Below, one piece after another: positions 19,518-25,680 of a DNA stretch of 27,760 nucleotides; position 1 is the first letter of the stretch, and every line of letters starts with the position of its first letter. The stretch comes from a virus. The position numbers were made by a program, and so were the translations under genes. Location of the stretch: positions 1 to 27,760 of IMG/VR virus record IMGVR_UViG_3300027784_000026; one strand, written 5' to 3'. The notes under the pieces were generated by a model. The model was given only the letters and a program-made list of their open reading frames with translations, was not told the origin of the DNA and made no database searches.

Positions 19518-22500
19518 ATGAAAGTAATAAAACGAAATGGTCAAAAAGCTAATTACAATAAAAATAAAATAGTAAATGCAGTATTAAGTGCAATGGAAGA
19601 AACTAGAAGTGATAGTTTTGAAGATTTATATGAAACCTCTGTTCATATTGCTGACCTTGTAGAACAAGAAATAACAGATGGGGTTGATGTAGAAACTATA
19701 CAGGATGTAGTAGAAACTAAATTAATGGAACAAGGGTACCACCAAACAGCCAAGGCATATATTTTATATAGAAAAGAAAGGGAAGATAAGAGAGGAAGAT
19801 GGTTAGATAATGGACTTCCTTTTGATATATGGCAAAGAAAATATCAATTTGAAAATGAAAGTTTTGAAGAGTTTTTTACTAGGGTTGCTAAAGACAACAC
19901 CAATATAAAGAAAAAGATAAGAAATAAAGAATTTAGCCCTGCGGGTAGAATATTGGCTAATAGAGGTTTACATAATGAAGGTCAAAGAATAAGTTTAAGT
20001 AATTGTTATGTGCTTAAACAACCAGATGACTCTTTAGAATCAATATTTGATACCGCTAAATATATGGCAAGGACATATTCAGTTGGGGGTGGTTGTGGGG
20101 TAAGTATGGACAACCTTCGACCTAGAGGTGCTAAAGTTAATAACGCAGCCAAGACTACCACAGGTTCTGTATCTTTTATGGACTTATATAATATGACCAG
20201 CAGGATTATTGGGCAGAAAAAGAGAAGAGGGGCTTTGATGATTGCCCTTAGTGATTCTCACCCCGACCTAGAGGAGTTTATTGAGTTAAAGACAAATTTA
20301 GATAGAATAAATACTGCTAACACCTCAATTAAAATTAGTGATGATTTTATGAACGCTGTTAAGGATAATCAAAACTGGACACTAGAGTTTGATGTAGAAG
20401 ATACAGGGGAACATATAGAAAAGACCAAAGATGCTGACCGATTAATAAATAAAATAGCTTATGCTAATTGGTTAGGCGCAGAGCCAGGGGCATTGTTTTG
20501 GACTACAATCAGTAACTGGTGTATTCCTTCTGAAGATGATGAATTTGAATATGCAGGAACTAACCCCTGTGCTGAAGAGCCCCTGCCTGAGTTTGGAAGT
20601 TGTTTAACTGGCGATACAAACATTCTCACGCCCCAAGGGGTAAGAAGGATTGATAGTTTAAATGAAGATTATGTTTTTAGTACAGATGATAAAATGCGAG
20701 AATATTTAAAAGTAAAAGAAAAAGGTATACAGGATGTATTTGAATTAAAATTAGAAAATGGATTAAAACTTGAGGCAACTGATGACCATATGATAAAAAC
20801 AAAAAACAATGGAATGGTAGAAATTAAAGGTCTAACTTCTAATCATAAAATTAAGGTGTTAAAAGATTATCCACTTACTCAATATGGCAACTATGACAAA
20901 AAGTATGAAATGTTTGGGTGGATGCATGGTGATGGTTGGTATACCGATAATTCTATTGGAATAAGCTTCAATTACCCTGATGGAGATGAAGAAGTAAAAT
21001 CAAGGTTGTTGCCAATTTTTAAAGAAGTGTTTAATGTCAAAGAACGTCCCCCTTTAAAAGATGATGAAGTATCTTATCAGTTACAAACAAATAAAAATTT
21101 TGATTTTGAAAAATGTAAAGAATTAGGGTTTGTAAAAGCTACTGCTATTGATAAAGAACTACCAGTCACTTTTTATGATTGGACATTACAACAACAAATA
21201 TCATTTATAAGAGGATTATTTAGTGCTGATGCAGGTATTACAGGAAAATCAAATGCTCAAGTGTCTTTTGTTACATCTAGTATACAATTAGCAAATCAAG
21301 TACAAAAATTCTTAGCTAGTTTGGGTATCCATACTAGATTTTATGAAAATAGATTTTACACTGAAGATAGAAATCCTCAATATAAAATTGTTGTAACTAA
21401 AGAATCAGCTAATATTTATATGAAAACAATAGGATTGATTCCAAAAGTAAAAATAGATAAATTTAATGAATCTAATTATAAAGATAATCAATATTTAGAT
21501 ATTGATTCTATTAAATATAAAGGTGAAGAAATAGTTTATGATATAGTTGAAGTTTATGATACTAATACATTTTATGCAAATGGTATTGCAGTTCATAACT
21601 GTAATTTGTCTAGTATTAATCTTTCTGAATTTGTAACTAAGCCCTATACTAAAGATGCTAATTTTGATATGGCTAAGTTCACCCGAACAGCCAGAGAAGG
21701 TATAACCTTTTTAAACGAAGTGTTAGAGGAAGGTAAAGACCTCCACCCTCTGGAACAACAGAGAAAGACTGTAGAGGAATGGTTACCAGTAGGGCTAGGT
21801 ATATTTGGATTAGGTTCAATGTTGTTAAAAATGGGCATAAGATATGGTAGTCAGGAATCACTGACTTTCTGTGACCATTTAGGTTTTACTTTACTTAATG
21901 CTGCTTTACAACAGTCAGCTTTATTAGCAAAAGAAAAAGGGACTTATCCTAAGTATAAAGAAGATGCTGTACTGGCTAGTCCTTTTTTACACAATAATAC
22001 CACTAAAGAAACAATGGAATTAATTAAAAAATATGGTTTAAGAAACTCTGCTGTTTTATCTATTGCCCCTACTGGAACTATCAGTAATTTATATCAAGTT
22101 AGTGGAGGTATAGAACCTCTCTTTAAAACAAGCTATACCCGGAAAACAGAATCTCTACACGATGAACAACAGGAATACACAATATTTGATAATACAGTAA
22201 AAGAATTAATGGATAAACAGAACATAACTAATGAAAAAGATTTACCCGGCTATGTGGTAGATGCTCATAACTTAGATTATAAAGAAAGAATACAAATGCA
22301 ATCAGTATGGCAACAGTATATAGATGCATCTATTAGTTCTACTATTAATTTACCTAATTCTGCTACTGTTCGAGATATTAAAGACCTATATATGTATGCT
22401 TGGGAGAGCGGTTTAAAGGGTGTAACTATCTATAGAGATGGTTGTGCTAGAGAAGGTATCTTACAAGGGGAGGAAAATGGCACTAAAAAAGAGATGACCG

Positions 22501-22610
22501 ACCAAGACTGGATAGACCAGAATATATGTCCTGAGTGTCATATTACTCTAGATATGACTGGTGGTTGTAAAGAATGCCCAGAGTGTGCTTTTGAATTATG
22601 TGAAGTGTAA
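19518..22610 (+). CDS. nrdJ: Class II (B12-dependent) ribonucleotide reductase with intein
   Basis: It reduces ribonucleotides to deoxyribonucleotides with adenosylcobalamin as radical source. An ATP-cone lies at 1-90 (MKVIKRNGQKANYNKNKIVN). LSNCYVL (Cys163) is the first redox Cys, NPCAEEPLPEFGS (Cys351) carries the thiyl-radical Cys, and CNLSSINL supplies the second redox Cys 11 residues later in the spliced protein. The C terminus has the zinc-type tail ICPECHITLDMTGGCKECPE characteristic of NrdJ. The 1030-aa precursor contains a 333-aa intein (362-694), leaving a 697-aa enzyme. Class II enzymes work without oxygen, in keeping with an anaerobic host. The SD is CTAGGAGGGGTTCA. No small subunit gene is present, as expected for this class. 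Confidence 0.92.
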   Translation: MKVIKRNGQKANYNKNKIVNAVLSAMEETRSDSFEDLYETSVHIADLVEQEITDGVDVETIQDVVETKLMEQGYHQTAKAYILYRKEREDKRGRWLDNGLPFDIWQRKYQFENESFEEFFTRVAKDNTNIKKKIRNKEFSPAGRILANRGLHNEGQRISLSNCYVLKQPDDSLESIFDTAKYMARTYSVGGGCGVSMDNLRPRGAKVNNAAKTTTGSVSFMDLYNMTSRIIGQKKRRGALMIALSDSHPDLEEFIELKTNLDRINTANTSIKISDDFMNAVKDNQNWTLEFDVEDTGEHIEKTKDADRLINKIAYANWLGAEPGALFWTTISNWCIPSEDDEFEYAGTNPCAEEPLPEFGSCLTGDTNILTPQGVRRIDSLNEDYVFSTDDKMREYLKVKEKGIQDVFELKLENGLKLEATDDHMIKTKNNGMVEIKGLTSNHKIKVLKDYPLTQYGNYDKKYEMFGWMHGDGWYTDNSIGISFNYPDGDEEVKSRLLPIFKEVFNVKERPPLKDDEVSYQLQTNKNFDFEKCKELGFVKATAIDKELPVTFYDWTLQQQISFIRGLFSADAGITGKSNAQVSFVTSSIQLANQVQKFLASLGIHTRFYENRFYTEDRNPQYKIVVTKESANIYMKTIGLIPKVKIDKFNESNYKDNQYLDIDSIKYKGEEIVYDIVEVYDTNTFYANGIAVHNCNLSSINLSEFVTKPYTKDANFDMAKFTRTAREGITFLNEVLEEGKDLHPLEQQRKTVEEWLPVGLGIFGLGSMLLKMGIRYGSQESLTFCDHLGFTLLNAALQQSALLAKEKGTYPKYKEDAVLASPFLHNNTTKETMELIKKYGLRNSAVLSIAPTGTISNLYQVSGGIEPLFKTSYTRKTESLHDEQQEYTIFDNTVKELMDKQNITNEKDLPGYVVDAHNLDYKERIQMQSVWQQYIDASISSTINLPNSATVRDIKDLYMYAWESGLKGVTIYRDGCAREGILQGEENGTKKEMTDQDWIDQNICPECHITLDMTGGCKECPECAFELCEV
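20601..21599 (+). mobile_element. LAGLIDADG intein in ribonucleotide reductase
   Basis: The intein starts at Cys (CLTGDTNILTPQG, splicing block A) and ends with TFYANGIAVHN, giving the penultimate His and terminal Asn, followed by extein Cys. It is 333 residues long. A block B TxxH is seen in EATDDHMIKT. Two LAGLIDADG-type motifs are present: MFGWMHGDGW at intein residues 104-113 and IRGLFSADAG at 203-212, both with the catalytic Asp, so the homing endonuclease looks intact. Splicing signals also look complete. It sits exactly before the redox-active Cys of the reductase, so unspliced protein must be inactive. Its DNA is more AT-rich than the extein by eye. Confidence 0.93.
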
Positions 22611-22647
22611 GTGGTTTAGGTAGCGCTAACTAAAGGAGGTGGATTAT

Positions 22648-22821
22648 TTGGAACTTTATCGTATTAATATATGTTTTGAAAACGGTACTGAGATAGTAGC
22701 TACATATGAAACTAACCAACCCGCTAAAGAAATACTGGATGAAATAAGAGGTAGGGATTTTATTACTGATGATAATTTTCTAGTTCAATGGGATAAGGTT
22801 AATTATATTTCTATAGCATAG
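22648..22821 (+). CDS. Small hypothetical protein, 57 aa
   Basis: I choose TTG 22648, 7 bases after AAAGGAGGT, because a GTG at 22639 in the same frame overlaps that SD. The product begins MELYRINICFENGTEIVATY and looks like a small beta-hairpin followed by a helix (NQPAKEILDEIRGRDF) and two more strands, ending NYISIA. No motif is recognised. It is placed between the RNR and the kinase genes and may be co-transcribed with them. Confidence 0.55.
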   Translation: MELYRINICFENGTEIVATYETNQPAKEILDEIRGRDFITDDNFLVQWDKVNYISIA

Positions 22822-22858
22822 GTTGATAACTAAGTTGGCTAAACAACATCAAAACTAG

Positions 22859-22888
22859 AGGGGAGGTTATTCCTCCCCTGAAAGGGGG
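22859..22888 (+). promoter_or_regulatory. Hairpin that may control the SD of the kinase gene
   Basis: AGGGGAGG (22859-22866) pairs perfectly with CCTCCCCT (22872-22879) around a 5-base loop. The CCCC of the right arm (22875-22878) could instead pair with the GGGG of the kinase SD (22884-22888) across a 5-base loop. The two hairpins exclude each other, so the first would free the SD and the second would hide it. No T run follows, so it is not a classic terminator. The role is inferred from base pairing only. Confidence 0.45.
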
Positions 22889-22895
22889 CTTTTAA

Positions 22896-23423
22896 ATGAA
22901 AAAGATATTATGTTTAATAGGTAAATCTGGGGTGGGTAAAACTTATCTATCTCAACAAATAGATGAATATACAATCCCTAGTTACACTACCAGAAAACCT
23001 AGACAATATAAGGAAGAAGGTCATATTTTTTACCCCGCTGCTTATAAAGTAATGGAATTTTGGTGGGAAAATCCTGAAGAAAGACCTAAAGAAGTAATTG
23101 CCCATCAAAAACTATATGGAGAACATTACTGGATAACAGATGCTTTAGTAAAAGACGAAATTAATGTATATATTGTTGACCCTAAAGGGTATGAACAATT
23201 AACAGATAATGTAGATTATCCTGTTTTTTCAGTAAAATTAACTGTAGACCCTTATACTAGAGTAAATAGATTAATGAAAAGTAGAGACTTTGAGGAAGTG
23301 TGTGAAAGAGTGATTAATGATGGGAAAATGTTTAGTAACTTTCAAGGTAATTTTGTTATAGATATGAATAATTCACCAACAGAAAAACTTCGACATATCA
23401 TAAATAACCTAAAGGGGGGTTAA
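22896..23423 (+). CDS. Guanylate kinase-like (deoxy)nucleoside monophosphate kinase
   Basis: It probably phosphorylates dNMPs for phage DNA synthesis. The P-loop GKSGVGKT is at 9-16. IPSYTTRKPRQYKEEGHIFY (about 29-48) matches the GMP-binding loop of guanylate kinase (TTRxPR with downstream Glu and a Tyr). GEHYWIT and VYIVDPKGYEQL correspond to the conserved GxYG and DVQG regions. The C-terminal part carries the Arg-rich RVNRLMKSRDFEEVCERV lid helix. The product is 175 aa, shorter than Gmk (about 205). Substrate specificity cannot be told from this. The SD is GAAAGGGGGCTTTTAA, possibly controlled by the preceding hairpin. RNR and dUTPase belong to the same dNTP supply. Confidence 0.8.
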   Translation: MKKILCLIGKSGVGKTYLSQQIDEYTIPSYTTRKPRQYKEEGHIFYPAAYKVMEFWWENPEERPKEVIAHQKLYGEHYWITDALVKDEINVYIVDPKGYEQLTDNVDYPVFSVKLTVDPYTRVNRLMKSRDFEEVCERVINDGKMFSNFQGNFVIDMNNSPTEKLRHIINNLKGG

Positions 23424-23424
23424 T

Positions 23425-23748
23425 ATGTTAGAAAAATACTATGAACTGCATAAACTGTACAAAGATTTATATTCCAAAGGGTTAGTAGGAGTGTCTGACC
23501 AAAAGATTCAATTAGAGACCGATACTTTTTTTAAAATAGCTGATTTAAATGACATAGAGGTTAAACACCGACCCAGCATTGAGTTTCCTATCGAATTAAA
23601 GTTCCCTTATCGGGATATAGCAATTATTTGTTTATTTGACAAAAGTGAAACTAGCACATACTATAACAACACCGAAGATGAACTAAACAGGGGGTTAATC
23701 AAGGAGAAATTTAAATTCGATTCCCTCATAAACCCCCCACATATTTAG
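23425..23748 (+). CDS. Hypothetical protein, 107 aa
   Basis: The ATG comes immediately after the kinase stop, with SD AAAGGGGGGTTAAT inside the kinase gene. The start MLEKYYELHKLYKDLYSKGL is helical, followed by strands (SIEFPIELKFPYRDIAIICL) and a charged C-terminal part. No Cys pairs, TM segments or catalytic motifs are seen. I do not recognise the family. By position it ends the nucleotide block before the lysis-related transglycosylase. Confidence 0.55.
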   Translation: MLEKYYELHKLYKDLYSKGLVGVSDQKIQLETDTFFKIADLNDIEVKHRPSIEFPIELKFPYRDIAIICLFDKSETSTYYNNTEDELNRGLIKEKFKFDSLINPPHI

Positions 23749-23762
23749 AAAGGAGAAAAAAA

Positions 23763-24386
23763 ATGGAGAATAATAATAGGAAGTTTTGGTTAGGGAAAGA
23801 AAAGAGTCAGATGGTAAACATTAATGATTTCTTATGGGGATTCTTAATTGGTGTTCTTCTTACTGCAATCTTTATGGGCGTCGCTGTTTCTGGAGAGGGA
23901 GTAGATAAAATAAATGAAATTGAGCAATTAATTAGAACGGTGAGTCCCGATGTTGAAAGAGTTCGAGAGAAAGCAACTGCATTCTATTTTGTAGCTGAAG
24001 AATTTCCTGTATGTCGAAGGACTCTTTTAGCTATTGCGGTTCAAGAAACGAGGTTTAGACATAATTTAAAAGGAGCAGATGGAGAAGTTGGAATGATGCA
24101 AATAATGCCGGACACTGCGAGGATGTTTGATAAAAGTGCTGATTTGAATGACATTAGAACTAATGTAAGAATTGCAGCTCAGTATCTTTCATTCTCGTAT
24201 GATGTAGTCTCCTATTTCTATTCTGACTGGAGGATTATTTATGAGGTAGGATTGACTTCTTATAATCGAGGGCATGGGATAGTTAGAACTGAACTCTATG
24301 ATGGAATGAATCCAAGGAATGGGTATGAAAAGGAGGTTTTAAATATTAGATGGAAGATTTTAAGGGGAAAGTGGGGGGATATTTAA
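23763..24386 (+). CDS. Membrane-anchored lytic transglycosylase (SLT domain)
   Basis: SLT enzymes cleave the glycan strands of peptidoglycan. A cytoplasmic N terminus is followed by one TM helix at about 23-43 (FLWGFLIGVLLTAIFMGVAV), then a periplasm- or wall-facing SLT domain. RRTLLAIAVQETRFRHN contains the catalytic Glu95, GADGEVGMMQIMPDTA (104-119) is the conserved GxxGLMQIMP-like motif, and TSYNRG (165-170) is the final SLT motif. The product is 207 aa. The SD is AAAGGAGAAAAAA. It may be the endolysin, a signal-anchor type needing no holin for export, or a wall-opening enzyme. It is convergent with the - strand holin genes. Confidence 0.85.
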   Translation: MENNNRKFWLGKEKSQMVNINDFLWGFLIGVLLTAIFMGVAVSGEGVDKINEIEQLIRTVSPDVERVREKATAFYFVAEEFPVCRRTLLAIAVQETRFRHNLKGADGEVGMMQIMPDTARMFDKSADLNDIRTNVRIAAQYLSFSYDVVSYFYSDWRIIYEVGLTSYNRGHGIVRTELYDGMNPRNGYEKEVLNIRWKILRGKWGDI

Positions 24387-24396
24387 GCTCTCCCCC
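24374..24396. terminator. GGGGGA/TCCCCC stem between convergent genes
   Basis: GGGGGA (24374-24379) and TCCCCC (24391-24396) form a 6-bp G+C-rich stem around an 11-base loop that includes the transglycosylase stop. It lies where the + strand operon meets the - strand operon, the place for a two-way terminator. No T tract follows on either strand, which weakens the call. Confidence 0.35.
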
Positions 24397-24433
24397 TATA
24401 CATCGCATTTTAAACCCCAGAAATCGGATTTAG
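24394..24433 (-). repeat. 40-bp near-perfect direct repeat, copy A
   Basis: Positions 24394-24433 match 25449-25488 at 37 of 40 bases; the three differences lie at repeat positions 19, 21 and 22. Read on the - strand, each copy starts with the stop codon of a reading frame (CTAAATCCGATTTCTGGG...). This copy ends the coiled-coil lysis gene. The two copies bracket both - strand lysis genes. Confidence 0.85.
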
Positions 24434-24840
24434 AAAAGTGCTGCATAAGCTAGAAGAGCTGTAAATACTAACATGAGTATTGCAGCAGCCGCTCCACCCC
24501 AATCTCTTATTCTATCCCAGAAGGTTCTATTTGCATGTCTCTGCTGTTCAATGTCTGAGAGTCTACCGTCGATATCAGCCAAAGTCTCAGCAATTTTTTT
24601 ATTACGCTTATAAATAGCATCTATATCTCCGGCGTTTTCTGACTGTTGGTTTTTTAACTCTTTTAATTGATTTGTTGCGTCCTGTAAGTTGTTTTTGAAT
24701 CCAGCTAAATCTGCTTTAATATTATTATGCTTAATGAATAAAGTTTCTAAATCATTGATTGACTCCTTTAGACTCTCGATTCGACGAAATAATTCCTCTG
24801 TACTTATTTCAATGTCTCTTTCATATTCTTGTTTGTCTAT
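24430..24840 (-). CDS. XhlA-like lysis protein (coiled coil + C-terminal TM), ATA start
   Basis: The 136-residue product has long charged helices (EELFRRIESLKESINDLETL, DAIYKRNKKIAETLADIDGR) and one C-terminal membrane helix (GGAAAAILMLVFTALLAYAA) after a WDRIRDW amphipathic turn. This is the layout of XhlA/hemolysin-type proteins that work with phage holins. No ATG, GTG or TTG exists in frame before the coiled coil; an in-frame TAA closes it upstream. The only fitting start is ATA at 24840-24838, 7 bases behind a perfect AGGAGGTG (24853-24846), reading ATA-GAC-AAA-CAA-GAA. An ATA start is rare but the SD fit is ideal. The stop lies in repeat copy A. It follows the holin-like gene and is probably co-transcribed with it. 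Confidence 0.7.
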   Translation of the reverse strand: MDKQEYERDIEISTEELFRRIESLKESINDLETLFIKHNNIKADLAGFKNNLQDATNQLKELKNQQSENAGDIDAIYKRNKKIAETLADIDGRLSDIEQQRHANRTFWDRIRDWGGAAAAILMLVFTALLAYAALF

Positions 24841-24899
24841 AAAATCACCTCCTGTAAAACCCGTGGGGGAGGGGCATTACGTATTTTCATATTTTGAAA

Positions 24900-25175
24900 T
24901 TATGGGTTTTCTTTTTCCCTTAACCGATTCTTTGTTCGGTTCCATTCACGATCAAAGTTTTCTTCATCTCCATATTCTATCCCTTCGATTTCTATTTCCT
25001 CAGGAATTTCTACAGGTTTTCCTCCTACATGTAGGTTAAAGACTCCCCCTTTATCAGTTTTAATCATTCCAAAGTGCATATATTTATCCAGGAGCTCCAG
25101 TTCGTATTCTGTTATACTTAAATCCTTTGCAACTTTCTCGAGAATCTTGAATAAAACTTGATTAATCTTTATTGC
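24900..25175 (-). CDS. -1 frame extension of the holin-like gene (91 aa)
   Basis: The -1 frame relative to the holin-like gene is open from just after a TGA at 25190-25188 to TAA 24902-24900. From the slip point it reads AIKINQVLFKILEKVAKDLS and on through LHVGGKPVEIPEEIEI to RLREKENP, clearly protein-like. No ATG, GTG or TTG starts it; the first ATG (25079) would cut off 30 coding-like residues and lacks an SD. The upstream gene carries the heptamer A_AAA_AAG (25181-25175) in the right phase five codons before this frame's first clear sense run, with GAGG (25195-25192) 10 bases upstream, as in E. coli dnaX. Translation by -1 frameshift would give a 180-residue fusion. An unusual start or a chance open frame remain possible. 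Confidence 0.6.
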   Translation of the reverse strand, partial: AIKINQVLFKILEKVAKDLSITEYELELLDKYMHFGMIKTDKGGVFNLHVGGKPVEIPEEIEIEGIEYGDEENFDREWNRTKNRLREKENP

Positions 25176-25441
25176 TTTTTTATTTTCTCATCCTCAAGCA
25201 TGTGTTCTATATCTTCTGTTTCAAAGTCACTGCTATGAAGCATCACAATCAATTTTTCGACGAACACAGGCACATTGATTTCTTCATCCTCGAGTGCTTC
25301 TGCAAGGAACGTAATAATTGTTCTAATGAGTCGTAACCAAATTGATTTTTCTACGAAGTGAGTAACAATAACGGAGACAAGAATTGCAAGCATGTATCCA
25401 AAAAGCTCCGTTTGTACTATTTCAAGTAATAATTCCATCAT
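25169..25441 (-). CDS. Holin-like small membrane protein, 90 aa
   Basis: One N-terminal membrane helix at about 11-30 (TELFGYMLAILVSVIVTHFV) is followed by an amphipathic helix and an acidic C-terminal half with EDEEINVPVFVEKLIVMLHS, the pattern of phage holins of the LLH-type group. It should open the membrane at lysis or act as a holin partner. The SD GGGAGGTG precedes two tandem ATG codons (25441 and 25438). The second has the better 7-base spacing, so the true product may be 89 aa. The end MLEDEKIKKQ includes the slippery A_AAA_AAG two codons before the TAA, pointing to a longer frameshift product. The gene is flanked by the two 40-bp repeats. Confidence 0.7.
   Translation of the reverse strand: MMELLLEIVQTELFGYMLAILVSVIVTHFVEKSIWLRLIRTIITFLAEALEDEEINVPVFVEKLIVMLHSSDFETEDIEHMLEDEKIKKQ
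25175..25195 (-). promoter_or_regulatory. Probable -1 ribosomal frameshift signal
   Basis: Read on the - strand: an SD-like GAGG, then 10 bases, then A_AAA_AAG in the frame of the holin-like gene, followed by CAA and the TAA stop. The heptamer and the upstream SD-like stimulator match the E. coli dnaX arrangement. Downstream pairing is weak (TTCTCGAGAA near 25140 gives only a short stem), so the case rests on the heptamer, the SD spacing and the startless open -1 frame. Confidence 0.6.
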
Positions 25442-25448
25442 TTCACCT

Positions 25449-25488
25449 CCCTATACATCGCATTTTTAGACCCAGAAATCGGATTTAG
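25449..25488 (-). repeat. 40-bp near-perfect direct repeat, copy B
   Basis: This copy matches 24394-24433 at 37 of 40 bases. On the - strand it begins at the stop codon of a startless short frame and runs into the SD region of the holin-like gene (GGGAGGTG). Recombination between copies A and B would remove the whole holin and XhlA-like cassette. Confidence 0.85.
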
Positions 25489-25574
25489 TGCGATTCTTCT
25501 TCAATGAATTGGCCTTTATCATCAATAAGAACCTGTTCGATAGCTAGTTCTACAAGAGCGTCCCTAATGTTTAA
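25485..25574 (-). pseudogene. Short startless frame, probable gene remnant
   Basis: Between TAA at 25577-25575 and TAA at 25487-25485 the - strand reads LNIRDALVELAIEQVLIDDK followed by GQFIEEESH. The composition is that of a real helix-turn-strand peptide, but no ATG, GTG or TTG starts it and no SD precedes the only near-start, an ATT at 25568-25566. It looks like the C-terminal end of a gene cut by the TTAA-rich tract just upstream. A leaderless or ATT-started peptide is less likely. Confidence 0.35.
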
Positions 25575-25589
25575 TTAATTAATTAATTA
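25571..25589. repeat. (TTAA)n palindromic tract with stops in all six frames
   Basis: TTAATTAATTAATTAATTA is a perfect tetranucleotide repeat, identical on both strands, and it contains TAA in every reading frame in both directions. It stands in the gap between the tail gene and the lysis cassette on the - strand, just ahead of the startless remnant at 25485. As a short tandem repeat it may be prone to slippage, but no frame can be opened by changing copy number. Confidence 0.7.
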
Positions 25590-25660
25590 TTTGGTATGGT
25601 TTTACAAACAGAAGTATTTCTTAATTGATTGTCTAAGGTATTCTTTTTTATAATTTTTAT
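25583..25660 (-). CDS. Possible 25-residue peptide with ATA start
   Basis: On the - strand GAGG (25670-25667) is followed after 6 bases by ATA, opening (M)KIIKKNTLDNQLRNTSVCK and TIPNN to TAA 25585-25583 in the TTAA tract. There is no ATG, GTG or TTG in the area. It is listed only because a neighbouring gene seems to use the same SD-plus-ATA arrangement. It may be noise in a decaying stretch. The gap 25442-25680 otherwise holds only repeat copy B, the remnant and the TTAA tract. Confidence 0.2.
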   Translation of the reverse strand: MKIIKKNTLDNQLRNTSVCKTIPNN

Positions 25661-25680
25661 ATATTACCTCTTCTTAGTTA

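Noticed and set aside
24689-25039. Open frame of 116 codons on the + strand
   Set aside because: It lies opposite the XhlA-like gene and the -1 holin extension, both with strong SD or recoding signals on the - strand; its product is hydrophobic and Leu/Ser-rich in the manner of an antisense shadow.
25571-25589. TTAA tract as a phase-variable switch for a reading frame
   Set aside because: TAA falls in every frame within the tract, so a change in copy number cannot open a frame across it.
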